From: Alkalibacterium sp.
Lineage (GTDB): Bacteria > Bacillota > Bacilli > Lactobacillales > Carnobacteriaceae_A
Assembly (NCBI GenBank): GCA_020832185.1
Contig: JAFIFE010000014.1
Span: forward strand, 248,001 to 312,000
DNA: 64,000 bases
Reading direction: 5' to 3'
A program made the position numbers and the translations under genes. Below are positions 37,780 through 47,129 of this stretch, one piece after another. The number at the start of each line of letters is the position of its first letter. Position 1 is the first letter of the stretch. The notes beneath the pieces are model-generated. The model had not been told where the DNA came from. It made no database searches and worked only from the letters and a program-made list of their open reading frames with translations.

Positions 37780-38448
37780 ATGAAACAATCAACACTATAT
37801 ACATCTTTGATTTACATTATAACGGTACTGGCCAGTCTTTTCATTTTTGTTTTACTTTTAGGATTTGATCTTAACGGGGTTGTAGCCCTACTATTAAGTA
37901 TAGGAGCAGGTGTCTTTATGTTAAAAAAATATAACAGCAGGAGCTCGTCTACTAAAACCGGCAGCCATAAATTGCCCCGTCTTACACAGGAAAAAGAAGC
38001 ATTTTACACCTCTAAAGGTCTTTCGAAAGAAGATATTCAGTACTTCAGAAAAACAATGCACAAAGCCAAAGAGCAGGTCATGACAATTGAGACGAATATG
38101 TCGAAGTCCGGCAAACTTAAAGCAATCGAAAATAGAAATAACACGGTTGGCTTGTCTAAAGCTTTATTTAAAGAAATCGCTAATGAGCCGAACAGATTGC
38201 ACGAAGTTGATCAGTTTCTATATGTCCACTTGCCTTCGCTGTCTGATTTAGTAAACAAATACGTGGAAATTGACAATCATAAAGCCAAGAGCAAAGCCAC
38301 TTATGATATTTTAGAAAAATCTGCTGCTACTATTGATAAGATGTGCGAACAGATTGTAAAAGATTATGTAGAATTTAAAGAGGACGATATTCAGGATCTG
38401 GATGTCGAAATCGAATTAGCTAAACGTACTTTAGACAAAAAACTATAA
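37780..38448 (+). CDS. xpaC: XpaC family protein (5-bromo-4-chloroindolyl phosphate hydrolysis)
   Basis: A 222-residue membrane protein named after the Bacillus gene needed for X-phos cleavage; true function unknown. Two transmembrane helices lie near the N-terminus (LYTSLIYIITVLASLFIFVLLL and GVVALLLSIGAGVFMLKKY), followed by a helical cytoplasmic domain from about residue 70 (FYTSKGLSKEDIQYFRKTMHKAKEQVM). The ATG at 37780 follows TGGAGGATC; the frame is open upstream to 37726 but without a ribosome site. It is 28 bases before telA, the usual xpaC-telA pair. Confidence 0.88.
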   Translation: MKQSTLYTSLIYIITVLASLFIFVLLLGFDLNGVVALLLSIGAGVFMLKKYNSRSSSTKTGSHKLPRLTQEKEAFYTSKGLSKEDIQYFRKTMHKAKEQVMTIETNMSKSGKLKAIENRNNTVGLSKALFKEIANEPNRLHEVDQFLYVHLPSLSDLVNKYVEIDNHKAKSKATYDILEKSAATIDKMCEQIVKDYVEFKEDDIQDLDVEIELAKRTLDKKL

Positions 38449-38476
38449 TATGATGAGTATTTAAGGAGCTGTTACT

Positions 38477-39685
38477 ATGTCGAAAAAAGAAACTGAAAAT
38501 GTTGACTCAATCAAATCGACCGAAATCGATGACTTGTTATCTAACCCTTTTGGTCAGACGTCTCTGGACAAACAAGACACAGATAAAAAAAATGATAGCC
38601 TGCAACAAGTTGAAGTAAAGAAAATGATCGATAGTTTAAGTGACAATAGAAAAAAACAGGCTTATGAGCTAGCTAAGCAAATTGATACATCAGATACAGA
38701 TGCTTTACTGAATTACGGAGCGCAAGCTCAGCAGAAACTCGGGGATTTTTCACACTCCGTCCTGAATCATGTTCAAAATCAGGAAACTAACCATATTGGC
38801 GAAACATTGAACGACTTGATGTTTCGTTTAAAAGAAGCAGATCCAAACGAACTAAAGGCTGATAACAAAAATATCTTCAAGAAAATGTTCCGGAAAATCA
38901 ACCGATCAATTTATGAAACCACTGCTAAATATCAGAAAATTGGTGCGCAAGTAGATAAAATAGCTGTCAAACTCGATAAGGAGCGCGAACTGTTATTAAA
39001 AGATAATGTCATGCTCGAAGACTTATATCAGAAAAATTATGAATACTTCGAAGCTTTAAATGTCTATATAGCTGCAGGTGAAGTGAAAATCGACGAATTA
39101 AGCACTGAAGTGATTCCACAGGCTGTTCAACACGCAGAAACAAGCGGAAATCAGATGGAAGTACAAAAAGTCAATGACTTGAATCAGTTCCTGAACAGAC
39201 TTGATAAACGCGTCTACGATTTGAAAACAGCTCGTCAGATGACTATACAGCAAGCTCCACAAATCCGCCTGATTCAAAATACCAATCAGGCCTTAAGCGA
39301 GAAAATCCAGACCTCTATCAATACAGCTATTCCTTTATGGAAAAACCAGATAGTGGTTGCCCTTACTCTCTTGCGTCAAAAGGAAGCAGTGACTGCGCAG
39401 CGACAAGTGTCTCAGACAACTAATGATTTATTAACTAAGAACTCTGAAATGTTAAAACAGTCCTCTATCGAAACGGCACATGAAAATGAACGCGGGATCA
39501 TCGATATTGAGACGCTTGAGAAAACCCAAGCTGATTTGGTTGAAACGCTTGAAGAAACATTGTCAATTCAACGTGAAGGCCGCTCTAAACGTAAAGAAGC
39601 AGAGGTACAACTACAGCAACTTGAAAGCCGTTTGAAAGATCAGCTACTGCAACTCACTGAACCGCCTGCTGAAAAACGTTCCTAA
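38477..39685 (+). CDS. telA: Toxic anion resistance protein, TelA family
   Basis: A 402-residue soluble, mostly alpha-helical protein of the TelA/YaaN family, linked to tellurite, nisin and other cell-envelope stress tolerance in some Firmicutes. Mechanism is unproven. Typical segments are [37 protein letters not shown] near 130-165 and [23 protein letters not shown] near 255-277. GGAGC precedes the ATG. It follows xpaC and probably shares its message. The GlsB-type gene downstream has its own promoter. Confidence 0.92.
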   Translation: MSKKETENVDSIKSTEIDDLLSNPFGQTSLDKQDTDKKNDSLQQVEVKKMIDSLSDNRKKQAYELAKQIDTSDTDALLNYGAQAQQKLGDFSHSVLNHVQNQETNHIGETLNDLMFRLKEADPNELKADNKNIFKKMFRKINRSIYETTAKYQKIGAQVDKIAVKLDKERELLLKDNVMLEDLYQKNYEYFEALNVYIAAGEVKIDELSTEVIPQAVQHAETSGNQMEVQKVNDLNQFLNRLDKRVYDLKTARQMTIQQAPQIRLIQNTNQALSEKIQTSINTAIPLWKNQIVVALTLLRQKEAVTAQRQVSQTTNDLLTKNSEMLKQSSIETAHENERGIIDIETLEKTQADLVETLEETLSIQREGRSKRKEAEVQLQQLESRLKDQLLQLTEPPAEKRS

Positions 39686-39720
39686 TTAATAGTATCTTAT
39701 CTTTCCTCAAGTGCTAATAT

Positions 39721-39749
39721 TTGAATAAAATGTGACGATTGCTTATACT
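39721..39749 (+). promoter_or_regulatory. Promoter of the GlsB-type membrane protein gene
   Basis: TTGAAT (39721-39726), 17 bases, TATACT (39744-39749), 40 bases before the start codon at 39789. This separates the gene from the xpaC-telA transcript, at least in part. Confidence 0.6.
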
Positions 39750-39788
39750 AATAATGTAAGTAATTTAACAGAAAGAGGAGAGATAGAT

Positions 39789-40031
39789 ATGTTAGGATTT
39801 ATATGGTCACTAGTTGTAGGTGGAGTGATTGGAGCAATCGGACAAGCAATTGTCGGTACAGATGTTCCTGGCGGTATTATTGGTAATATTATTATCGGCT
39901 TTATTGGAGCTTGGGCAGGACATGCCTTATTCCAATGGGGACCTGAGTTAGGTGGATTCTTTATTGTCCCTGCTATTGTTGGTGCTATTCTAATCGTATT
40001 CATATACGATCTAATCGCCAGCAGATTATAA
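39789..40031 (+). CDS. GlsB/YeaQ/YmgE family stress-response membrane protein
   Basis: An 80-residue very hydrophobic protein with three predicted membrane helices and glycine-rich turns (FIWSLVVGGVIGAIGQAI, GGIIGNIIIGFIGAWAGHAL, FIVPAIVGAILIVFIYDLI). The family is annotated as transglycosylase-associated but has no known enzyme activity. In enterococci GlsB sits with Gls24/Asp23 stress proteins, absent here. The ATG at 39789 follows AAAGAGGAGAG. Confidence 0.85.
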   Translation: MLGFIWSLVVGGVIGAIGQAIVGTDVPGGIIGNIIIGFIGAWAGHALFQWGPELGGFFIVPAIVGAILIVFIYDLIASRL

Positions 40032-40052
40032 TAAGTGAAGCAAGATAAAAAT

Positions 40053-40090
40053 AAAAACGTCCTCAAGATTTCTCTTGAGGACGTTTTTTT
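40053..40090. terminator. Bidirectional terminator between the GlsB-type gene and csp copy 2
   Basis: Hairpin AAAAACGTCCTCAAGA-TTTC-TCTTGAGGACGTTTTTTT, with flanking A and T runs so that it serves both convergent genes. It overlaps the last bases of the cold-shock gene stop codon. Confidence 0.88.
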
Positions 40091-40289
40091 ATATTTTAGT
40101 TACGTTAGCTGCTTGAGGACCTCTGTCTCCATCAACAATCTCGAATTCTACTTCTTGACCGTCATCTAAAGATTTATATCCTTCGCTGTCGATTGAACTG
40201 AAATGTACAAATACATCTTCATGTCCCTCAACTTCAATAAATCCGAAGCCTTTTTCAGCGTTAAACCATTTTACTTTACCTTGTACCAT
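40089..40289 (-). CDS. Cold-shock protein, CspA family (copy 2)
   Basis: A 66-residue single OB-fold RNA chaperone with intact RNP1 (KGFGFIE) and RNP2 (DVFVHF). It differs from copy 1 at about a quarter of positions (for example [23 protein letters not shown]). It is monocistronic, with its own strong promoter, a leader of about 93 bases and AGGAGGAAT before the ATG. Confidence 0.95.
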   Translation of the reverse strand: MVQGKVKWFNAEKGFGFIEVEGHEDVFVHFSSIDSEGYKSLDDGQEVEFEIVDGDRGPQAANVTKI

Positions 40290-40388
40290 TTACTTATTCC
40301 TCCTACTTCATAATTGCAACAGAAATCCAATATACCTATAAATCGATTAAGTAACTAAGCTTTCAATCAAACCTCCATTACACATAAA

Positions 40389-40417
40389 ATTATACAAAAG
40401 AAAACGCTTTAAATCAA
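40389..40417 (-). promoter_or_regulatory. Promoter of cold-shock gene copy 2
   Basis: Minus strand: TTGATT (40412-40417), 17 bases, TATAAT (40389-40394), giving an untranslated leader of about 93 bases. Confidence 0.7.
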
Positions 40418-40436
40418 GATTCTGTTGTTATTTTTA

Positions 40437-40489
40437 CAAAAAAAACTGATAATCCATCATCGCCTCAGTTCTGCGTTGGTGGATTATCA
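40437..40489 (-). terminator. Terminator of ileS
   Basis: Minus strand: CTGATAATCCA and TGGATTATCAG are perfect complements, with a partly pairing inner region, followed by a run of T residues. It lies just past the ileS stop codon. Confidence 0.8.
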
Positions 40490-40504
40490 GTCGGTTTCAC
40501 TTGT

Positions 40505-43282
40505 TTATTTAGATAAAACTTCAGGGTAATGTGATTCACAAATGTCGTGACAACGCTGACACAGGTGCTCTTCATCAGAAATTTGCACTGTGTTTTCTGA
40601 AGTTATACGGCAGCGTGTACACACTTCTCCAGACATGCGTTCTACTTTAATTGATACTCCTTCGAACTCTAAAATAGATTCATCATCTGGTTGTTCAGAT
40701 AAGTCTTTAAACGTTAGTTCAGAGGCAATCAATATTTGACGGATATCACTATTCAGTGAATCAATTAAAGCTCTAACTTCACTGGAAGCATAAACAGTCG
40801 TTTTCGCTTCGAAATCTTTACCGATTATTTTATTTTCTCTAGCTACTTCATTTGCCTTGAGGACTTTATCACGGAACTTCATAAATGCATTCCATTTCTC
40901 CAGTACCTCTGATTCGTTAGCGTAAGATTTCACTTCAGGGAACTCAGATAACTGAACATACTTCTCGTCCTCCTGAAGATATGTCCACATTTCCTCAGCT
41001 GAATGAGGTAGAATCGGGCCTAATACTTTTGTTAAATCTCTGATTATGTGATAGAAAACCGTCTGCATGGCTCTTCTATTATAATCATTTGGTGCATCAA
41101 TATATAAAACATCTTTCGAGAAATTAGCATAAAAGTTTGATACGTCTACTGTACAGAACTGGTTAATTTCCTTGAAAATATCAGAAAAGACATGGCGTTC
41201 GTATCCATCTGTTACATTTTTGACTGTCTGATTCAAACGATTCATCAAATACTGATCGACAGGTCTTAAATCTTCGTAAGCAACGCCGTCTTTTTTGATA
41301 TCAAAATCTTCCGTATTCTGGATAAGGAAGCGAATCGTATTTCTGATTTTACGGTAAATTTCAGATACCTGTTTCAATATATCCATGCTTACTCTGACAT
41401 CAGACTGCGTATCGACACTGGAAACCCAGAGACGAATAAGATCTGCGCCCATTTGTTTGATGACCTTGTTAGGGTCAATGACATTCCCAATCGACTTGCT
41501 CATTTTTTTGCCGTTCCCATCTAAAACCATACCTTGAGACAGGACGGCTTTATATGGAGACACTCCATTTATGGCTACTGACGTAGTAATACTGGAGTTA
41601 AACCAGCCTCTATATTGATCTGACCCTTCCAAGTATAAATCAGCAGGGAACGATAAGTTATCTCTCTTACGCAATACTGCATGATGAGAAGATCCAGAGT
41701 CAAACCATACATCCATGATATCTGTTTCTTTAGTGAACACACCATTAGGACTAGACGGATGTGAGAAGCCTTCTGGCAACAAATCTGCAGCCTCTTTTTC
41801 AAACCAGATATTAGATCCATGCTCTTCAAACAATTTCGCCACATGTTCTGTTGTTTCTGGAGTAATAATAGAATCTCCATTTTCACCATAGAAAATAGGT
41901 AGAGGTACTCCCCATGCGCGCTGACGTGAGATTACCCAGTCCCCACGATCTCTAACCATGTTAAATATTCTCTGCATACCCCATGGCTGTAACCAGTCCA
42001 CTTCTTGAACAGCTTTAAGAATGTCTTCTCTAAAGTTGTTGATCGAAGCAAACCATTGAGGTGTTGCTCTGAAAATAACTGGTTTCTTAGTACGCCAGTC
42101 ATGTGGGTAACTGTGTGTAAAGAAATCAAGTTTGAGTAAAGCGTCATTCTCTTCCAGCCACTCAGTGATTGTTTTATTTGCTTTATCGTAAAAGACGCCT
42201 TCTAAGCCAGGCGCTTCATCAGTGAAACACCCTTTTCCGTCTACTGGTGACAGGACTGGAAGCTGGTACTTCTGACAGACAATAAAGTCATCTTCCCCGT
42301 GTCCAGGAGCCGTATGAACTAATCCTGTCCCGTCTTCTAACGTAACGTGATCGCCTAGAATAAGCAGTGAGTCACGGTCATAAAACGGGTGTTTCGCAGT
42401 CATTCCTTCCAAATCTTTCCCATCAACTTCTTTGATCAGAGTGACCTTTTCCCATTCTAAAGTCTCTGCAATATCTTCAGCCATATCTGAGGCAACAACA
42501 AATTTTCTGCCATCTGCTTCAAGAACCGCATAGCGTGCATCTGGTTTTACTGCGATCGCTAGATTGGCAGGCAATGTCCAAGGGGTAGTTGTCCAAATGA
42601 TAAATGAGGTGTCATTATCTAATAATGATTTGCCATCATTCACCTTAAAAGCAACATATATATTGGGTGACCGCACATCATGATACTCAATTTCGGCTTC
42701 TGCCAGCGCTGACTCACTTGAAGGTGACCAGTAAATCGGTTTTAGTCCACGGTAGATATAATCTTTTTCTGCCATTTTACCAAATACACGAATTTGTTCC
42801 GCTTCGTAGTCTTTTGTTAAGGTTACATAAGGGTTATCCCATTCTCCAGCAACACCCAATCGTTTGAAGTCTGTACGCTGCTTCTCGATTTGTTCCCAGG
42901 CATAGTCTTCACATAACTTTCTGAATTCAACAACGGACATCGATTTTCTATCAACGCCAGTGTTCGTCAACGCCTGTTCGATAGGCAAACCATGTGTGTC
43001 CCATCCAGGTACATAAGGTGCTCTAAATCCAGACATCGACTTGTATCTGACAATGATGTCTTTTGAAATTTTATTCAGTGCATGACCAATGTGTATATTC
43101 CCATTCGCATAGGGAGGACCGTCATGCAAGATAAATGAAGGTTTATCTTTATTCAATTCTTGTCTTTTGTTGTAGATATCTGATTCTTCCCATTCTTTCT
43201 GTCTTTCAGGTTCCTTGTTGGGAAGGTTTGCGCGCATCGGGAAGTCTGTCTTTAATAAATTTAATGTCTCTTTGATTTCCAT
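40505..43282 (-). CDS. ileS: Isoleucyl-tRNA synthetase
   Basis: Class I synthetase that charges tRNA-Ile and edits valine. The 925 residues carry the HIGH-type motif [16 protein letters not shown] near 57, the editing domain ([16 protein letters not shown] near 235), KMSKS in [10 protein letters not shown] near 595, and a C-terminal zinc finger with two CxxC pairs (CTRCRI and CQRCHD). This is the bacterial mupirocin-sensitive length class. It is preceded by a T-box leader and is last in the dcw-linked series after divIVA. AGGGTGAG precedes the ATG. Confidence 0.97.
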   Translation of the reverse strand: MEIKETLNLLKTDFPMRANLPNKEPERQKEWEESDIYNKRQELNKDKPSFILHDGPPYANGNIHIGHALNKISKDIIVRYKSMSGFRAPYVPGWDTHGLPIEQALTNTGVDRKSMSVVEFRKLCEDYAWEQIEKQRTDFKRLGVAGEWDNPYVTLTKDYEAEQIRVFGKMAEKDYIYRGLKPIYWSPSSESALAEAEIEYHDVRSPNIYVAFKVNDGKSLLDNDTSFIIWTTTPWTLPANLAIAVKPDARYAVLEADGRKFVVASDMAEDIAETLEWEKVTLIKEVDGKDLEGMTAKHPFYDRDSLLILGDHVTLEDGTGLVHTAPGHGEDDFIVCQKYQLPVLSPVDGKGCFTDEAPGLEGVFYDKANKTITEWLEENDALLKLDFFTHSYPHDWRTKKPVIFRATPQWFASINNFREDILKAVQEVDWLQPWGMQRIFNMVRDRGDWVISRQRAWGVPLPIFYGENGDSIITPETTEHVAKLFEEHGSNIWFEKEAADLLPEGFSHPSSPNGVFTKETDIMDVWFDSGSSHHAVLRKRDNLSFPADLYLEGSDQYRGWFNSSITTSVAINGVSPYKAVLSQGMVLDGNGKKMSKSIGNVIDPNKVIKQMGADLIRLWVSSVDTQSDVRVSMDILKQVSEIYRKIRNTIRFLIQNTEDFDIKKDGVAYEDLRPVDQYLMNRLNQTVKNVTDGYERHVFSDIFKEINQFCTVDVSNFYANFSKDVLYIDAPNDYNRRAMQTVFYHIIRDLTKVLGPILPHSAEEMWTYLQEDEKYVQLSEFPEVKSYANESEVLEKWNAFMKFRDKVLKANEVARENKIIGKDFEAKTTVYASSEVRALIDSLNSDIRQILIASELTFKDLSEQPDDESILEFEGVSIKVERMSGEVCTRCRITSENTVQISDEEHLCQRCHDICESHYPEVLSK

Positions 43283-43299
43283 ATTCTCACCCTATCTTT

Positions 43300-43491
43300 T
43301 TATATTAAAAAAAGACCTCATCCTAAAGGACGAAATCTTCGCGGTACCACCTTAATTCGAAAAACAGAGAATCCTGCTTTTCCTTAATCTCCTTAACGCA
43401 GAGCGACGCCGCAGCTTACTTGATTCAGCAACAGTTTACTTGAATGATTATTTCAATTTCTACTTATCAACTCTCAGCGCACGTTGACTCT
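43300..43491 (-). promoter_or_regulatory. T-box riboswitch leader of ileS
   Basis: Contains the T-box core GGTGGTACCGCG (about 43341-43352 on the plus strand) followed by a terminator stem (ATTTCGTCC...GGATGAGGT) and T7 (about 43309-43338). Upstream, the specifier strand reads GCTGA-ATC-A, giving an ATC isoleucine specifier at 43422-43424, consistent with the downstream gene. The specifier assignment is by eye. Confidence 0.9.
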
Positions 43492-43497
43492 CTGTAA

Positions 43498-43527
43498 AGT
43501 ATCCATTAAAATCATGTTTCAAGTCAA
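43498..43527 (-). promoter_or_regulatory. Promoter of the ileS T-box transcript
   Basis: Minus strand: -35 TTGACT (43522-43527), 18 bases, -10 GATACT (43498-43503). It starts six bases after the divIVA stop, so ileS has its own start as well as any read-through from divIVA. Confidence 0.6.
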
Positions 43528-43532
43528 AAATT

Positions 43533-44195
43533 TTATTTTACTTCAGGCAGTTCTACTGCTGGTATCATGCCTTCTTCATAGTCCTGTGAATCTGTTTCTT
43601 CCATTTCTGACCCAGCATGGCTATCTTCTTCGCTGTTCTTGTTATCCAGTTCTTCTTTGACTTCATTTAATGTATCTGTTTCAGGTTGTTCTGAGGTAGG
43701 TGGTTGTAAGATATCATCCCACTCATCTTTTTTTACTAGTTCCAACTGTGATTCGATCATTAATTGTAGTCTTTGTCTGAAAATTCGACTTTGTTTTCTT
43801 AATTCTTCTGTTTCCTGTTCGATACGTCTGGCTTTGTAGACAGCATCTTTGAGTAGTTCATCAGCGTGATTCTCAGCTTCGTGCTGGACATTACCAGCTT
43901 CAGTCTTCGCTTCTTTCGTAATCATTTCTGCTTCTTTCTCAGCGTTCTTTTTCAAACGGTCTGCAGCATCTTGAGCAACAAGAATCGATTTATTTAATGA
44001 GTCATGCATCTGATCATAGTTTGCCAGTTTTTCTTCAGCAAAACTTAGCTTCTTTTCTGCTTCTTTCTTTTGTTTCAAAAGCATTTCATAATCTTTAATG
44101 ATCTGATCAAGATAGTCATTTACTTCATCCTGGTCATACCCTCTCATCTTGACGGGGAATTCTTTATTATGTATATCCAGTGGTGTCAATGCCAT
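43533..44195 (-). CDS. divIVA: Cell-division protein DivIVA
   Basis: Coiled-coil protein that binds negatively curved membrane at septa and poles. The 220 residues start with the conserved lipid-binding domain (LTPLDIHNKEFPVKMRGYDQDEVNDYLD), followed by a long coiled coil (about 35-150) and an acidic, Glu/Ser-rich tail (HAGSEMEETDSQDYEEG). In Bacillus DivIVA positions MinCD via MinJ; MinCD are also encoded in this window. Last gene of the dcw series before the ileS T-box. Confidence 0.95.
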   Translation of the reverse strand: MALTPLDIHNKEFPVKMRGYDQDEVNDYLDQIIKDYEMLLKQKKEAEKKLSFAEEKLANYDQMHDSLNKSILVAQDAADRLKKNAEKEAEMITKEAKTEAGNVQHEAENHADELLKDAVYKARRIEQETEELRKQSRIFRQRLQLMIESQLELVKKDEWDDILQPPTSEQPETDTLNEVKEELDNKNSEEDSHAGSEMEETDSQDYEEGMIPAVELPEVK

Positions 44196-44272
44196 GAAAT
44201 AATACCTCCATAATTTATTAAGGCTTCAGTGCCTCTAGTATAATAAATCTAAATGCTTAACTCAAGACTATA

Positions 44273-45058
44273 TTAACTGTTTCTGTCTAACACACCAAGA
44301 GAAAGTCTGATTTTTTCTTTTTTTGTTTTTCCTTCAATAGACTGTAACCTTATTCTCCCGTACCCTCGTATTGAAATAACATCATAGATTCCAAGGACAC
44401 TATCCGGACGTTCGGTTTCATTCCAGTTTACTTTAACTTTTCTGGATGCAATCAATTCTTTTGATTTTTGTCTGGAAATATTAAATGCACTTGCGAGAAC
44501 CACATCCAGTCTCAAGGATGATACAATTTCGTCCCTATCTTCCCATGAGTCTTTAGGTAAAATAATGTCTGTATAGTCTGTTTCTTCCAATTGAATCGTG
44601 ATATTCCCCACTTTATCTATAGAAGATATAAGGAAATCCATGATCGCTCCTTCTGCGAAGAATTGCCAGCGTTCACCATCTGTCACGATATCACCAATTG
44701 TGTTACGTTCAATGCCAGATCCCATTAGCGTACCTAAGATTTTGCCGTGTGATAAGTCTGCAAACTTCTTTGGATATCTGATCTCTGCTATTTTGATATC
44801 GTAATCCTTCTGTTCCGGTTCAAAGTAAGCAGGCGAAAGATAGAGGCGCTTGCGTTCAGCCGCCTCATATCCACCATACCCATTTAACTGAACGTCATCA
44901 TACTGACCGACAACAGATTCCACAATGTACTGTTCTCTGGGATCCAAAAAAGGAGTCAGATACGGCGTATATTGCATTTCAACCTGATGAAGCCAGTCTA
45001 AGATCTGATCAATAAACCGTTTTTCTTCTTCTCTAAAATGCTGATATATATTTTCCAT
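44273..45058 (-). CDS. ylmH: YlmH family S4-domain RNA-binding protein
   Basis: A 261-residue protein with a C-terminal S4 RNA-binding domain (LRLDVVLASAFNISRQKSKELIASRKVKVNWN near 182-212). YlmH binds ribosomes and has been linked in Bacillus to rescue of obstructed large subunits. The N-terminal region includes FLDPREQYIVESVVGQYDDVQL. The ATG at 45058 was preferred over an in-frame TTG at 45073. It overlaps or abuts the ylmG stop and belongs to the sepF-ylmG-ylmH-divIVA string. Confidence 0.92.
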   Translation of the reverse strand: MENIYQHFREEEKRFIDQILDWLHQVEMQYTPYLTPFLDPREQYIVESVVGQYDDVQLNGYGGYEAAERKRLYLSPAYFEPEQKDYDIKIAEIRYPKKFADLSHGKILGTLMGSGIERNTIGDIVTDGERWQFFAEGAIMDFLISSIDKVGNITIQLEETDYTDIILPKDSWEDRDEIVSSLRLDVVLASAFNISRQKSKELIASRKVKVNWNETERPDSVLGIYDVISIRGYGRIRLQSIEGKTKKEKIRLSLGVLDRNS

Positions 45059-45065
45059 CACTATC

Positions 45066-45365
45066 TCATCCAAACTGTAATAGTAGATTTAACATCAATT
45101 GAAATAGAGCGGTAATTCCGTATTCAATAAAATTCAATGCAAAGAATGCAACGATTCCCGCTAAACTTAACATTCCAATTGGCGGTACAAATCGTCTGAA
45201 AATACCTACATAGGGTTCACAAATACGGATAAGGAACTGCCCCAGTCCAGACTGATACCCACCAGGCATCCATGACAGAAGGAAATAAACGATCAACGCT
45301 ATTCTGTAAATTTGCAATCCCTGCATAATTAATCTATATAAAGCTGGCAATAATTGGACTAACAT
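45066..45365 (-). CDS. ylmG: YggT family membrane protein YlmG
   Basis: A 99-residue protein with two membrane-segment pairs typical of YggT (IYRIALIVYFLLSWMPGGYQSGLG and CEPYVGIFRRFVPPIGMLSLAGIVAFFALNFI). Homologues affect division and nucleoid distribution in cyanobacteria and chloroplasts. Function in Firmicutes is unclear. It lies between sepF and ylmH. Confidence 0.9.
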   Translation of the reverse strand: MLVQLLPALYRLIMQGLQIYRIALIVYFLLSWMPGGYQSGLGQFLIRICEPYVGIFRRFVPPIGMLSLAGIVAFFALNFIEYGITALFQLMLNLLLQFG

Positions 45366-45389
45366 TTAATTTTGGAAGCTCCATTCTCA

Positions 45390-45860
45390 TTAGTACTCGT
45401 TATTTTTTAAAGCCTGTAATTCTGCCCCATCTACCTCAAATGATTGAGGGGTACAGATAAATATTTCTTCGCCTAGACGCTGAATATCCCCTTTGATTGC
45501 ATAAGTGGTGCCCATTAAGAAATCAATCATTTTTGTTGCCTGCGTTTTTTCCATTCGTCTGAAGTTAAGGATCACTGACTGATTATTTAATAATATATCA
45601 GCAATTGACTGAACATCTGAATATAATCTTGGTTCCATCACCTTAATTCTAGGTTTTTTCAGCGCTTGCTGGTGGTTGATAGCAACGATATTCTGATGAG
45701 ATGATTTTCTCATCTCATTGCTATCTGTTCGTTGAGGAGCCACTGTCTCCGCTAATTTATTACTTTGCTTTAACGGTTTTCTCTCTGATGCTTCTTCTTC
45801 ATTATCAGTATCCGAATCATTTAGAGAAAAGTAGTCATTTAATTTTTCTTTAATACTCAC
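45390..45860 (-). CDS. sepF: Cell-division protein SepF
   Basis: FtsZ membrane anchor and Z-ring bundling factor. The 156 residues have an N-terminal amphipathic membrane helix (MSIKEKLNDYFSL), an acidic linker and the C-terminal globular domain (KVMEPRLYSDVQSIADILLNNQSVILNFRRMEKTQATKMIDFLMGTTYAI), the conserved core of SepF. It lies 24 bases after ftsZ. Confidence 0.95.
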   Translation of the reverse strand: MSIKEKLNDYFSLNDSDTDNEEEASERKPLKQSNKLAETVAPQRTDSNEMRKSSHQNIVAINHQQALKKPRIKVMEPRLYSDVQSIADILLNNQSVILNFRRMEKTQATKMIDFLMGTTYAIKGDIQRLGEEIFICTPQSFEVDGAELQALKNNEY

Positions 45861-45884
45861 AACACTCTTCCTTTCCAGTGACTA

Positions 45885-47099
45885 TTATTTGCGTCGTCGT
45901 CTGAAGAAAGGCGGAGTATCCATTTCTTCGTTTGTATTCTCTGACTCTTCATCTCTAGCAAATAAGTTGTTAGACGAATTTTCTTTTTTGTTTTCAGCTT
46001 TCTCATCTAAGTCAGCATTGTGTCTGTCTCTTAAGTTTGGTTCTTTTCTGATATCCCAGTTTCCAAATGGATCTTTTTCAGATTCTTTAGAAGCAGGTTT
46101 AGCAGTCTTTTTAGCTGGAGCAGATTTTTGCTGCGGTTTACTCTCAGCATCTATTCCAGTAGCGATTACAGTTACAACGACTTCGTCACCTAAGTCTTCA
46201 TTGATAGATGTACCAAAGATGATGTTCACATCGTTGGTAGCTGCCGCAGAAACGATATCTGATGCATCCTGTGCTTCAAACAACGTCAAGTCAGATCCAC
46301 CTGTAATATTTAACAGGACATTCTCTGCACCATCAAGAGAAATTTCCAATAGTGGAGAAGAGATAGCTTTCTTAGTTGCTTCAGCTGTTCTGTTCTCACC
46401 AGTAGCTGTACCGATACCCATTAAAGCAGATCCCTGATTTTCCATAACGGTCTTAACATCGGCAAAGTCAAGGTTTACGTAGCCTGGGTTAGTGATCAAG
46501 TCAGATATCCCCTGCACACCTTGTCTCAAGACGTTATCTGCTTCTCTGAACGCTTCCATCATAGGCGTCTTTTTATCTACGATTTCAAGTAAGCGATTGT
46601 TTGAAATTGTGACTAAGGTATCGACGTGTTCGCGCATTGACGCAATTCCTTCGGCTGCAAAACGTCCCTTTTTCGGTCCTTCGAAAGTAAACGGTCTAGT
46701 AATGACACCAACAGTTAAGGCGCCTTGTTCTTTTGCAATTCTGGCTACAATCCCTGCAGCTCCGGTTCCAGTACCGCCACCCATTCCGGCAGTGACAAAT
46801 ACCATGTCAGCTCCTTTTAAGGCTTCAGCAAGTGCTTCTTCACTTTCCTCAGCAGACTTTCGTCCAACTTCAGGATTGGCTCCTGCGCCTAATCCTCTTG
46901 TCAATTTTGGCCCTAATTGTATTTTAGTTTCAGCACTCATCATGTCCAGTGCTTGCAAATCTGTATTGGCTACGATAAATTCAACACCCTGCACGTCGTC
47001 TTCGATCATGCGGTTGACAGCGTTACCGCCGGCGCCACCGACACCAATAACTTTTATAATTGCTCCATTAGATATTGCAGAATCAAATCCTAATTCCAT
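45885..47099 (-). CDS. ftsZ: Cell-division GTPase FtsZ
   Basis: Tubulin homologue that forms the division ring. The 404 residues have the tubulin signature GGGTGTG within [14 protein letters not shown] near 105, NTDLQAL near 44, the T7-loop region NLDFADVKT near 207, a variable linker (about 315-385) and the C-terminal conserved peptide [11 protein letters not shown], which binds FtsA and SepF. It follows ftsA by 30 bases. Confidence 0.97.
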   Translation of the reverse strand: MELGFDSAISNGAIIKVIGVGGAGGNAVNRMIEDDVQGVEFIVANTDLQALDMMSAETKIQLGPKLTRGLGAGANPEVGRKSAEESEEALAEALKGADMVFVTAGMGGGTGTGAAGIVARIAKEQGALTVGVITRPFTFEGPKKGRFAAEGIASMREHVDTLVTISNNRLLEIVDKKTPMMEAFREADNVLRQGVQGISDLITNPGYVNLDFADVKTVMENQGSALMGIGTATGENRTAEATKKAISSPLLEISLDGAENVLLNITGGSDLTLFEAQDASDIVSAAATNDVNIIFGTSINEDLGDEVVVTVIATGIDAESKPQQKSAPAKKTAKPASKESEKDPFGNWDIRKEPNLRDRHNADLDEKAENKKENSSNNLFARDEESENTNEEMDTPPFFRRRRK

Positions 47100-47129
47100 T
47101 CTTTTTCCTCCTGTATAGCCTTCTCATTA

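Noticed and set aside
45889-47118. Long plus-strand ORFs (182 and 208 codons) opposite ftsZ
   Set aside because: Antisense shadows of a certain gene. Low-complexity Ser/Ala/Pro-rich translations, no ribosome sites, no domain.
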